The translations under genes were made by a program, and so were the position numbers. A stretch of DNA of 13,347 nt from Paucidesulfovibrio sp050251775 (GTDB lineage: Bacteria > Desulfobacterota > Desulfovibrionia > Desulfovibrionales > Desulfovibrionaceae), in the NCBI GenBank assembly GCA_050251775.1, contig JBFWMD010000092.1:1-13347 (forward strand), read 5' to 3'. The first letter of the stretch is position 1, and the number at the start of each line of letters is the position of its first letter. The notes below the pieces were generated by a model. The model searched no databases. It worked only from the letters and a program-made list of their open reading frames with translations, and was not told the DNA's origin. Of this stretch, positions 6,952 to 13,347 are shown piece after piece.

Positions 6952-8244
6952 ATGAGCAGATCGCCGTTCCTCTCTCCCTCCGGTTGGGCGCGCCTGGTCC
7001 GCAGGCGGGTTCCTGGTCAGGTGGTCATTCAGTACACCACTCGCTGCAACGCCACCTGCACCCAGTGCGGCATGCGCATTTCCAGCGACGCCCCCCGCGC
7101 CACCATGGGCGTGGATCAGGCCAGAAGACTCATTGATGCGCTGGCCGAGCGGGGTGTGGCCTCCATCTCCTTCACGGGCGGCGAGCCACTGCTCTTTGCC
7201 GAGGACATCGCCGCCCTGGCGGACCATGCGGCGGGAGCGGGCATCCGCTACATCCGTACCGGCACGAACGGGTTTCTGTTCCGCCATTCCGACAGTCCGG
7301 ACTTCGCGGAGCGCATCCAGAGACTGGCGGACCTCCTGGCGGGCAGCGCCCTGAACAATTTCTGGATCAGTCTGGATTCGGCCGATCCCGGCGTGCATGA
7401 ACGCAACCGGGGGTTGCCCGGTATGGTGGCCGGACTGCGCAAGGCCCTGCCGATCTTCCACGCGCGCGGGCTTTACCCGGCGGCCAACCTTGGCATCAAC
7501 CGGCTCACGGGAGGCGGGGGGCTCATTCCGGAGGCGGGAGCGCCGTTCGACCAGGAGCATTTCCGCTCCGCGTTTGCCGAGGCGTTTCGGCGTTTTTATT
7601 CCTTTGCCGAGGAGTTGGGCTTCACCACGGTCAACGCCTGTTACCCCATGAGCCTTGACGGATCGGACACAGCTACGGACGCGGTCTACGCGGCCACGTC
7701 CGATGACGGCTTCATCCGGTTCAGCTCCGAGGAAAAGGCGGCCATGCTCCGGGCTCTCTATGAGGTCATTCCGGAATTTCGCCACCGCCTGCGCATCTTT
7801 ACGCCGCGCAGCGCGCTGCTGGCGCTGATGCGTCAGCACGTGGGTCTGGACGCGGGGCTTTTTCCCTGCCGGGGGGGCATCGATTTCTTTTTCGTGGAGG
7901 CTGGGAGCATGGATACGTTCCCCTGCGGATACCGGGGCGGAGAGAACCTGGGTAAGTTCTGGGACCTGGATCTGAGCCGTCTGGACCGGAAGCAGGTCTG
8001 CGAGAAGTGCGACTGGGAGTGTTTCCGCGATCCGTCCGTGCTGCTCAAGCCGCTTCTGGATCTGTTGGAAAATCCGTTCACGTCCTGGATGCGCCTGCCA
8101 AAGCACAGGGAATTTCTGCCGGTCTGGTTTGAGGATTTGCGCTACTACCGAACCTGCGGATGGTTCGATGCCCGCAGCGCTCCGAACTACGGACGCATGG
8201 CCCGTTTTGCCCGAACGGGCCGCCCCGCGTTGCTGCCGATCTGA
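6952..8244 (+). CDS. Radical SAM protein with SPASM/twitch-like C-terminal cysteine cluster, function unknown
   Basis: This 430-residue protein has the radical SAM cluster motif TRCNATCTQCG with Cys32, Cys36 and Cys39, and the SAM-binding GGEP at 76-79 in a TIM-barrel-type domain (about 22-230). The C-terminal part holds Cys306, Cys325, Cys350, Cys353 and Cys357 (FPCRGG, FPCGYRGG, CEKCDWEC), a pattern like SPASM or twitch domains that bind an extra Fe-S cluster. It is therefore a probable oxygen-sensitive SAM enzyme modifying a peptide, protein or small molecule. No peptide precursor or partner enzyme is visible next to it. The start at 6952 has no clear Shine-Dalgarno; the next ATG (residue 41) lies past the cluster motif, so the first is kept. 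Radical SAM membership is certain; substrate is not known. Confidence 0.9.
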   Translation: MSRSPFLSPSGWARLVRRRVPGQVVIQYTTRCNATCTQCGMRISSDAPRATMGVDQARRLIDALAERGVASISFTGGEPLLFAEDIAALADHAAGAGIRYIRTGTNGFLFRHSDSPDFAERIQRLADLLAGSALNNFWISLDSADPGVHERNRGLPGMVAGLRKALPIFHARGLYPAANLGINRLTGGGGLIPEAGAPFDQEHFRSAFAEAFRRFYSFAEELGFTTVNACYPMSLDGSDTATDAVYAATSDDGFIRFSSEEKAAMLRALYEVIPEFRHRLRIFTPRSALLALMRQHVGLDAGLFPCRGGIDFFFVEAGSMDTFPCGYRGGENLGKFWDLDLSRLDRKQVCEKCDWECFRDPSVLLKPLLDLLENPFTSWMRLPKHREFLPVWFEDLRYYRTCGWFDARSAPNYGRMARFARTGRPALLPI

Positions 8245-8289
8245 GTCCTCGGCGTCTGGCCGCTCTCCGCTGCTGCCTGTCCGCAAGAG

Positions 8290-8301
8290 GCCCTTTCGGG
8301 C
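8290..8301 (-). terminator. Weak hairpin between convergent genes
   Basis: On the minus strand GCCC-GAAA-GGGC forms a 4-bp stem with a GNRA-type loop, 13 bases after the PilZ gene stop. Only a short pyrimidine stretch (CTCTT) follows, so it is at best a weak terminator. Confidence 0.25.
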
Positions 8302-8313
8302 GTCCACGTCCCG

Positions 8314-8955
8314 CTAACGACTTACCGGCCGGATCGGTCCCTCATACACACCTTCCACATACTTCCGCAGTTGCTTTCGAAGGGCGGCCTCCTGTTCATG
8401 CAGGAGCAGCACGGCATACCGTCTACCCGAGGCGATGAATTCACGCAGCAGGCGGCAACGGAAGGAGAACGCCGCTTTTGGGTCGATGACGTGGAAGTCG
8501 AGCCGCAATTCCTCGTTTTCTGTGAAGAGGAAGGTCGGACGATCCGGGTCTGCATCTTCCAGGGCGATACGCACCGCGCTGGCGGAAATATCCTGCACCA
8601 GGCCCGGAAACACACTGTTTCCTGTGAATATCCGCGCGGGAAAGTTGCAAAGCAGCCGCCGCTCCCGGCGTTGGTCGTATCCCTGAATGCTCTCAGGGTA
8701 TTCCAGAAAAAGCAGGGAGTCCTCGCCCTTCGGCGTTTCAAGCAGGCGGGCGTCAAAGCCGAGCAACGTGCTCTCATGGGCGTAGCGCACGGTGACGACG
8801 GGGTGCTTGCGCAACCCTTGGAGGGCGAATTTCGGGAGGTCGGCGTAGACCACGAGCAACCGTCCCTCCTCCTTTCCGACCAGAACCCCCAGATGGCGAT
8901 CCTCGAAATGAGCGCATCTGATCAGCAGCGTATCGCCGATGTCGAGGTGTGACAT
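8314..8955 (-). CDS. PilZ-domain protein (c-di-GMP effector, YcgR-like layout)
   Basis: The 213-residue product has an N-terminal beta-rich domain (about 1-92) as in YcgR-type proteins and a C-terminal PilZ domain (about 93-205). The c-di-GMP-binding RxxxR is RRERR at 96-100. The second motif reads DISASA at 122-127, where the usual DxSxxG glycine is replaced by Ala127. No membrane segment is seen. It probably binds c-di-GMP and acts on motility or surface behaviour. The frame is open for 15 more codons upstream, but ATG 8955 is chosen because a GGAGAG ribosome binding site lies 5-6 bases before it. It converges on the radical SAM gene and lies downstream of a small membrane protein gene on the same strand. 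Confidence 0.88.
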   Translation of the reverse strand: MSHLDIGDTLLIRCAHFEDRHLGVLVGKEEGRLLVVYADLPKFALQGLRKHPVVTVRYAHESTLLGFDARLLETPKGEDSLLFLEYPESIQGYDQRRERRLLCNFPARIFTGNSVFPGLVQDISASAVRIALEDADPDRPTFLFTENEELRLDFHVIDPKAAFSFRCRLLREFIASGRRYAVLLLHEQEAALRKQLRKYVEGVYEGPIRPVSR

Positions 8956-8977
8956 GCTTCTCTCCAGACTCGGTTGC

Positions 8978-9001
8978 GGTGGGCGCTGGTTGGCGTCCAC
9001 C
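8978..9001 (-). promoter_or_regulatory. Leader hairpin upstream of the PilZ gene
   Basis: On the minus strand GGTGGACGC and GCGCCCACC pair over 9 bp (one G-U) with a 6-base loop, ending 23 bases before the PilZ start. No T-run follows. It could be a leader or processing structure. Confidence 0.35.
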
Positions 9002-9075
9002 CTGCCTCTATGCCGGAAATGAAGCGTGCGGGCAAGCGGGAGAGGGGGATTCTTCTTCGATTTCAGGAAGTCCGG

Positions 9076-9237
9076 TCAGTGACGATTTTGTTCGCGCAGT
9101 TTTGCGGCATCGAAATCCAGCTCGATGGGCATGCGGTTCGCGGAAGATCTGTCGTGGGATCTCGTGCGGCGCAACAGGGTGCGGGTCAGCCCGAAGCCAA
9201 GCAGGGCAAGGCCGGAAAGCAACAGGGTGCTTTGCAT
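9076..9237 (-). CDS. Small single-span membrane protein (53 aa), hypothetical
   Basis: This 53-residue product starts MQSTLLLSGLALLGFGLTRT, a hydrophobic segment of about 16 residues, followed by a basic stretch (LLRRTRSHDR) and an acidic, soluble tail ending KLREQNRH. By the positive-inside rule the tail should be cytoplasmic. A strong ribosome binding site (GAGGAG) lies 6 bases before the ATG, the main reason for calling it. It is 120 bases upstream of the PilZ gene on the same strand with no obvious terminator between, so the two may be co-transcribed. I recognise no family, and the function is unknown. Confidence 0.6.
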   Translation of the reverse strand: MQSTLLLSGLALLGFGLTRTLLRRTRSHDRSSANRMPIELDFDAAKLREQNRH

Positions 9238-9420
9238 ATATTCTCCTCGTTTCGCAGGGACTTCGCGGAATGGCAAGGGCGGGGAAAAAGGTAAGAAGTC
9301 GCGGAAGTCTCTGGTAGTGGACGCTTTCCTGGATTGACCAGGGAAACGGAAGGGAGCGTTTAATACAAAAGATAATGATTGGCAAGATTCCATTGCGTGC
9401 ATGCATCGGCACATCGGCGG
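9238..9420. other. Intergenic region with Fur-like half site and hairpin
   Basis: No gene is seen here. GATAATGATT (9371-9380), identical to the minus-strand half site in the palindrome before the CstB-like gene, lies in an AT-rich stretch that on the minus strand also offers TATTAA (9364-9359) as a possible -10 for the small membrane protein gene. A bulged hairpin (TTTCCTGG/CCAGGGAAA, 9325-9346) is nearby. CATCGGC occurs twice around 9408-9422. Confidence 0.3.
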
Positions 9421-9482
9421 TTGGCATTCGTTTGATGTGGATGTAAAGAAAGGGCAGGCCTGAAGCTGCTCCCGCCGGGAGC
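9421..9482 (+). promoter_or_regulatory. Candidate promoter and leader hairpin for the Cys-motif gene
   Basis: TTGGCA (9421-9426) and TAAAGA (9444-9449) are 17 bases apart and could be a sigma-70 promoter with a weak -10. GCTCCC-GCC-GGGAGC (9468-9482) is a perfect 6-bp hairpin just before the ribosome binding site GGGGAG (9492-9497). Confidence 0.35.
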
Positions 9483-9501
9483 GCATGAGCCGGGGAGATG
9501 A

Positions 9502-10026
9502 ATGCCGATGAACAAGCTGGCCATTACCGTCACATTGTCCCTTGAGGAGGAAAACCTTGAGGACGCCTATTTGGATTTTCTGCTCACCGTTGACGGCAAA
9601 TATCTGCATGATTCCCAGAACCACTGGGTGGACCCGATGGATCTGGCCGCCAGCGCGACCTCCTCGGGGGAGTATTTCATTTTTACCTGCAACTGTGGCG
9701 ATCCCGGCTGTGTCGGCATTGACGAGGGCGTGTTGGTTTCACACGACGGCAGCGGCGTGACCTGGAAATTGCGGACTCCCCTGGGGTGGCCGCCGGAAGA
9801 CGAACTCCCGGACTGGACTCATGAGGTCGAATATACGTTCTCCTTGGAGGAGTACGTTCAGGCTGTGGAAGGTGCGTTGCGCCAAGCCAAATCGCTCGTG
9901 CGCCACTGGCGTTCGCCCGGACGGCTCTGGGTCGGTCCGGACATGAGCGTCGAGGAACTCCTGTCTCTGGAGGTTGCTCCGGAGGCCATGCCTTTGCCCG
10001 CGCCGAAGAGCCGGTTCGTCCACTGA
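9502..10026 (+). CDS. Hypothetical protein with CxCGxxxC motif (174 aa)
   Basis: I do not recognise the family. The 174-residue protein is acidic and soluble, without signal peptide or membrane segment. Residues 57-80 contain FTCNCGDPGC followed by VGIDEGVLVSHDG; Cys63, Cys65, Cys70 and perhaps His81 could bind a metal such as zinc. The N-terminal part (1-60) alternates beta-like strands (LAITVTLSLEEE, YLDFLLTVDG); the C-terminal 35 residues (VGPDMSVEELLSLEVAP onward) look like a short helix and a Pro-rich tail. Two ATG codons, 9502 and 9508, lie 4 and 10 bases after GGGGAG; either may be used. The next gene starts 104 bases later with its own strong ribosome binding site. Coding-type codon bias supports reality. 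Confidence 0.75.
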   Translation: MPMNKLAITVTLSLEEENLEDAYLDFLLTVDGKYLHDSQNHWVDPMDLAASATSSGEYFIFTCNCGDPGCVGIDEGVLVSHDGSGVTWKLRTPLGWPPEDELPDWTHEVEYTFSLEEYVQAVEGALRQAKSLVRHWRSPGRLWVGPDMSVEELLSLEVAPEAMPLPAPKSRFVH

Positions 10027-10130
10027 CGCCGCCGGAAGTGCGACCACACGGTGTGAATTCGTCTCGTGCCTGGGCTTGCATTTTTCGATCTCCCGCGTGA
10101 TCGGAACAAGCGCAACCGGAGGAATTTTCG

Positions 10131-10694
10131 ATGGGTGTTCTGGATGTGATCCCCGGCGTCAGCGCCGCGAAAAGCCTCGTTGCTGGCGTGGGCGGAGCGG
10201 CCCTGGGCGGGGTCATGGGTTTTTTCGTGGGCCGGCGCGGTCAGAAGGAGGCCCGCAAGGAGCTGGAAGCGGCGCGCAAAGAATTCGAACAGGAAAAGAC
10301 CAGACTCGTAGCCCGGCTGGAGCGACTCGACCAGGAGCGGGAGGAAATGGCCTTGCTCCGGGTGGCCCTGCTGCGTCAATTGGCCTGGGAAGACGGCGTC
10401 CTCTCCGACAGCGAGAAGCTGTTCATCATCGACTACATCGTGCAGAGCGACGACATCATGGACAGCAAGAAAATCGAGGCCATCAAGGAACTGGACCTCA
10501 AGCCAGCCCGCATTTCCAATTTCCTGAAGCACGTGGGGGAGCGCCTGACCACGCCTCCGCGCATCTGCGGCTCGCGCATCGAGGCCGAGGGCTTTGTCAG
10601 CGTGCTGACCAAGGTGGCCCACGTGGACGGCGAATACACTCGCGATGAGGAGCGCTACGTGGAATACGTCAAGCGTCTGGTGGGCGTTTCCTGA
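10131..10694 (+). CDS. Membrane-anchored TerB-like protein
   Basis: This 187-residue protein begins with a glycine-zipper hydrophobic segment (about 14-34, GVGGAALGGVMGFFVG), then a strongly charged helix predicted to be a coiled coil (about 36-75), then a helical domain (about 75-185) resembling TerB-like domains: two repeats of the LxxxxxxDGxxxxxEkxxI pattern are visible (AWEDGVLSDSEKLFI near 85-99; VAHVDGEYTRDEERYV near 162-177). The acidic D-G-x-x-x-x-E clusters are typical of TerB, where they may bind metal. TerB-like proteins take part in membrane-associated stress responses. GGAGGAA precedes the ATG by 7 bases. It has its own terminators downstream. Domain call is by pattern; function here is not known. 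Confidence 0.75.
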   Translation: MGVLDVIPGVSAAKSLVAGVGGAALGGVMGFFVGRRGQKEARKELEAARKEFEQEKTRLVARLERLDQEREEMALLRVALLRQLAWEDGVLSDSEKLFIIDYIVQSDDIMDSKKIEAIKELDLKPARISNFLKHVGERLTTPPRICGSRIEAEGFVSVLTKVAHVDGEYTRDEERYVEYVKRLVGVS

Positions 10695-10720
10695 CAGACG
10701 GTCCCCGAAAGCACACCAAA

Positions 10721-10743
10721 CGCCGCTACGGCGCGGAATTTTT
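10721..10743 (+). terminator. Possible first terminator after the TerB-like gene
   Basis: CGCCG-CTA-CGGCG (10721-10733) is followed by CGGAA and then five T residues. The five-base gap before the T-run makes it a weaker candidate than the next hairpin. Confidence 0.4.
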
Positions 10744-10768
10744 CACTGAATACGCGATGCCAACAATG

Positions 10769-10809
10769 AGAAAGGCCTTCAGGATTGCTCCTGAAGGCCT
10801 GTTTTCTCT
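10769..10809. terminator. Strong bidirectional terminator between TerB-like gene and toxin-antitoxin module
   Basis: AGGCCTTCAGGA (10773-10784) and TCCTGAAGGCCT (10789-10800) form a perfect 12-bp stem with a TTGC loop. GTTTTCTC follows on the plus strand and TTTCTC on the minus strand, so both converging transcripts can end here. Confidence 0.9.
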
Positions 10810-10830
10810 GGTTCCAACGCACTGGAGATG
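10805..10830 (+). repeat. Degenerate copy of the tRNA-Asn 3' end (possible old attachment site)
   Basis: This stretch (TCTCTGGTTCC at its start) matches 12016-12041, the 3' end of tRNA-Asn plus flank, at about 18 of 26 positions in the same orientation. The AT-rich island lies between the two. Similarity is limited and may be chance. The rest of 10831-10905 shows only a small hairpin (CCCCG-GTT-CGGGG, 10834-10846). Confidence 0.3.
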
Positions 10831-10905
10831 TCGCCCCGGTTCGGGGAAGCTGGACCTGAAAGGCATGACGGCACAAGGGAAAATATCGACCTTATCCGCA
10901 TTGCT

Positions 10906-11265
10906 CTAGAGGTTAGCGTTGATAAGGTTAATTTGATTTTGTGTCAGAAGTTCGTTGTTCGGTAGAGATTTTTTGATCCGTCTGCGTATCTCTTTTGTAA
11001 GTTGCCCTTTTACCGTCGCGTTCGCAATTGCGTTACCATTAATAGCCTGCACACTAGACGTGTCAATGTGTGAGGTATGGTCAAGAAATGGTAGCTCCAA
11101 CTTTCCAATAACCAGGATTTGCGTCTCTTCAGGTGCAGCGTATCTTGGGTCTGTGTTTATATAAAAGTAAAAATTTGAGGTCGGACAAATGCAGACAATA
11201 AATTTGTCGTGCTCAATAGAAGGCAAATATTTAGCTGGAATAAGGGCGACATCACCCGGAGTCAT
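10906..11265 (-). CDS. Candidate toxin of a Panacea-type toxin-antitoxin module (119 aa)
   Basis: The 119-residue product begins MTPGDVALIPAKYL, continues with beta-rich segments (FIVCICPTSNFYFYIN; ILVIGKLELPFL), a PFLDHTSHID stretch at 59-68, then VKGQLTKEIRRRIKKSL at 85-101. The order, a GDxxLIP start and a GxLxxE-basic helix near the end, recalls the PemK/MazF endoribonuclease fold, but identity is too weak to assert it. The start ATG lies 10 bases after the stop of the antitoxin gene, the usual compact two-gene arrangement, and the region is clearly lower in GC than its surroundings. The ribosome binding site is weak (UAGGG) and partly inside a hairpin. Role as toxin is inferred from position next to a Panacea-domain gene; a non-toxin accessory protein is the alternative. 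Confidence 0.7.
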   Translation of the reverse strand: MTPGDVALIPAKYLPSIEHDKFIVCICPTSNFYFYINTDPRYAAPEETQILVIGKLELPFLDHTSHIDTSSVQAINGNAIANATVKGQLTKEIRRRIKKSLPNNELLTQNQINLINANL

Positions 11266-11271
11266 AGTTTA

Positions 11272-11291
11272 AACCCTAGAATGATAGGGTT
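11272..11291 (-). promoter_or_regulatory. Hairpin at the antitoxin stop / toxin start junction
   Basis: On the minus strand AACCCTA (11291-11285) and TAGGGTT (11278-11272) form a 7-bp stem with a TCATTC loop. The antitoxin stop codon UAG is the first three bases of the second arm, and UAGGG there is the only Shine-Dalgarno-like sequence for the toxin. A ribosome finishing the antitoxin would open it. Confidence 0.55.
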
Positions 11292-11824
11292 GGCGATGTT
11301 TCTTCGATGTATTGAAGAAGCTTTTCGCGGTTTGTGATGTCCTCGTCTATTATCAACTCGTACTTCATCTGGCCATTGAGCGTGGCCTCACACCATGCCT
11401 TTTCCTTGTGAGTAGAGTTGCACAATTCATGGAATGACTTGTCCTCGCAGTCTTTAATCGCTGCATCGAGGCATTTTATGTCTGACTTGGAGAAATATGA
11501 AATATCAATTTCCCGTTTAGGTTTTGCCGTTGGATTGTCGCCTTCTCTAGAAGTCGTCAAAGACGTCGAGATTGCCTCAAGGATATCGGCAGAGAGGAAT
11601 TTGTTAGACTTCAGTACATCATAAGCAATAGACCCAACAGGCCCATATGTCATCTTGATGTATGAGTCCCCAACGACGGGCCGTGCATACTTCTGAAGGT
11701 GATACTTGTCAGCATAGTAAAGTACCTTCAGGATGTGATGGAAGTCGCAAGCCTTCGATTTGCTGGCAACATAGATGACAGCTTCTAAAATTTTACGAGC
11801 GTTGGCTCTGTATGCGATTCTCAT
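11276..11824 (-). CDS. Panacea-domain (SocA-like, DUF4065) antitoxin
   Basis: The 182-residue product has the Panacea/SocA-like pattern: KILEAVIYVASKS (11-23), HHILKVLYYADKYHL (29-43), then YIKMTYGPVGSIAYDVL (55-71), a variable charged spacer, and a C-terminal FSKSDIKCLDAAI plus HELCNSTHKEKAW (132-144). Such domains neutralise many unrelated toxins encoded next to them. The frame runs 21 codons further upstream, but ATG 11824 is chosen because GGGAGGGAG lies about 6 bases before it and family proteins start near the first helix. It lies 10 bases upstream of the candidate toxin gene in one operon. GC content and codon use (many A/T third positions) differ from the flanks, a sign of transfer. 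Confidence 0.9.
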   Translation of the reverse strand: MRIAYRANARKILEAVIYVASKSKACDFHHILKVLYYADKYHLQKYARPVVGDSYIKMTYGPVGSIAYDVLKSNKFLSADILEAISTSLTTSREGDNPTAKPKREIDISYFSKSDIKCLDAAIKDCEDKSFHELCNSTHKEKAWCEATLNGQMKYELIIDEDITNREKLLQYIEETSPTLSF

Positions 11825-11885
11825 AGGAAGCTCCCTCCCAGGCCGAGACAATATCCCCTTCAAAACTCGATAACCATCATTCGGC

Positions 11886-11928
11886 AATATAGCAAGTTGC
11901 CCTTAGGGGATTCATTTCCCCTAAGGGC
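11886..11928 (-). promoter_or_regulatory. Toxin-antitoxin promoter region with tandem palindromic operator
   Basis: A perfect 12-bp inverted repeat GCCCTTAGGGGA-N6-TCCCCTAAGGGC spans 11899-11928. Each arm is itself a small palindrome (CCCTTAGGG and CCCTAAGGG) with centres 19 bases apart, about two helical turns. A TATATT (-10-like, 11891-11886) follows on the minus strand, so the repeat would cover the -35 region. There is no T-run on either side, which argues for an operator rather than a terminator. Confidence 0.5.
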
Positions 11929-11978
11929 ATGTTTCGACGTTGTGTCATTGAATGATTGATTATTTGATTGATCCATTG

Positions 11979-12011
11979 AAAAAGGGTTTAGGCGTTTCCA
12001 CCTAAACCCTT
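11979..12011 (-). terminator. Terminator of tRNA-Asn
   Basis: On the minus strand AAGGGTTTAGG and CCTAAACCCTT form a perfect 11-bp stem with an 8-base loop, followed by T residues (five counting the last stem bases). It lies 8 bases after the tRNA CCA end. Confidence 0.9.
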
Positions 12012-12019
12012 GATCTCTC

Positions 12020-12095
12020 TGGCTCCCCAGCACGGACTTGAACCGCGAACCTAGTGATTAACAGTCACCCGCTCTGCCGATTGAGCTACTGGGGA
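12020..12095 (-). tRNA. tRNA-Asn (GTT anticodon)
   Basis: On the minus strand the 76-base gene folds into a full cloverleaf: acceptor TCCCCAG/CTGGGGA (7 bp), D-stem GCTC/GAGC, anticodon stem GGTGA/TCACT around CTGTTAA with anticodon GTT, and T-stem CGCGG/CCGTG around TTCAAGT. The discriminator is G and CCA is encoded. It reads asparagine codons. It is flanked by its own promoter and terminator and adjoins the AT-rich island at its 3' end. Confidence 0.97.
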
Positions 12096-12123
12096 ATGTG
12101 ACTCGCTCTCGCGAGGTCGAATC

Positions 12124-12172
12124 TCTATCGAAAACAGTCCCCGTTGGTCAAGGGCTTTTTTAATTTTTTTTT
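12124..12172 (-). promoter_or_regulatory. tRNA-Asn promoter with UP-like A/T tract
   Basis: On the minus strand TTGACC (12151-12146) and GATAGA (12129-12124) are 16 bases apart. Just upstream of the -35 is an A/T-only tract (12155-12171) like the UP elements of stable RNA promoters. Confidence 0.7.
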
Positions 12173-12209
12173 CAGTTCGTCTGTAAACCCTTGGCAAGCA
12201 TTGCGCCGC

Positions 12210-12238
12210 TTGACGCTCGCGGTGAATTGGCATAGTCA
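12210..12238 (+). promoter_or_regulatory. Possible lysS promoter
   Basis: TTGACG (12210-12215) is a good -35; TAGTCA (12233-12238) at 17 bases is a poor -10. It is divergent from the tRNA promoter. No other gene is visible in 12096-12292. Confidence 0.35.
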
Positions 12239-12292
12239 TTTCCTTCTTGCGCCAAAGGGCCAAAGAGACTTGAATTCACACGGGATATCACT

Positions 12293-13347
<1,055 letters not shown>

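Noticed and set aside
6709..8307. 532-codon open frame on the minus strand
   Set aside because: It runs antisense to the radical SAM gene and the end of the HD-GYP gene, both of which have clear motifs; its translation is Arg/Gly/Ala-rich without domains.
9076..9624. Longer 182-codon version of the small membrane protein gene
   Set aside because: The upstream part has no coding bias, overlaps the start of the plus-strand gene at 9502, and the internal ATG at 9237 has the ribosome binding site.
11276..11887. Longer antitoxin start at 11887
   Set aside because: It lacks a ribosome binding site and would start beside the -10-like element; ATG 11824 has a strong Shine-Dalgarno.
12191..12207. 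Sigma-54-like TTGGCA...TTGC sequence
   Set aside because: The GG and GC elements are 8 bases apart instead of the required 10.

Overview
The window reads as chromosomal DNA of a high-GC sulfate-reducing bacterium, most likely from the Desulfovibrionales. This is inferred from a tungstate uptake operon, a CstB-like sulfane-sulfur enzyme, a dense set of phosphorelay and cyclic-di-GMP signalling genes, and a tRNA with an encoded CCA end. No 16S rRNA or other strict marker is present, so the assignment is an inference.

Layout. Positions 1-1128 hold an Hpt-STAS signalling protein. It converges on a small Ala-rich protein gene (1226-1606, minus) that has a sigma-28-type promoter; the two share a bidirectional terminator. 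Next on the minus strand is a metallo-beta-lactamase/double-rhodanese enzyme (1821-3197) with a Fur-like palindrome at its promoter. Divergent from it is tupABC (3388-5691), a tungstate ABC importer, with an intrinsic terminator between tupA and tupB. Then come an HD-GYP response regulator (5774-6838), an orphan radical SAM protein (6952-8244), and on the minus strand a PilZ-domain protein (8314-8955) and a 53-residue membrane protein (9076-9237). Two plus-strand genes follow: a Cys-motif protein of unknown function (9502-10026) and a membrane-anchored TerB-like protein (10131-10694).

From about 10,850 to 11,930 the base composition drops sharply. This AT-richer island carries a two-gene minus-strand module: a Panacea-domain (SocA-like, DUF4065) antitoxin followed after 10 bases by a 119-residue candidate toxin. 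A double palindrome lies upstream of the antitoxin and a hairpin covers the stop/start junction. The island sits next to the 3' end of a tRNA-Asn gene (12020-12095, minus), and a degenerate copy of the tRNA end is visible on the far side, as expected for an old integration. Divergent from the tRNA is the 5' part of lysS (12293 to the window edge).

How the genes fit together. The HD-GYP protein would degrade c-di-GMP and the PilZ protein would bind it. The Hpt-STAS protein and the sigma-28-driven small gene point to chemotaxis or flagellar control. TupABC supplies tungsten for enzymes such as formate dehydrogenases. The toxin-antitoxin module is the clearest accessory element and the best candidate for an undescribed pair.
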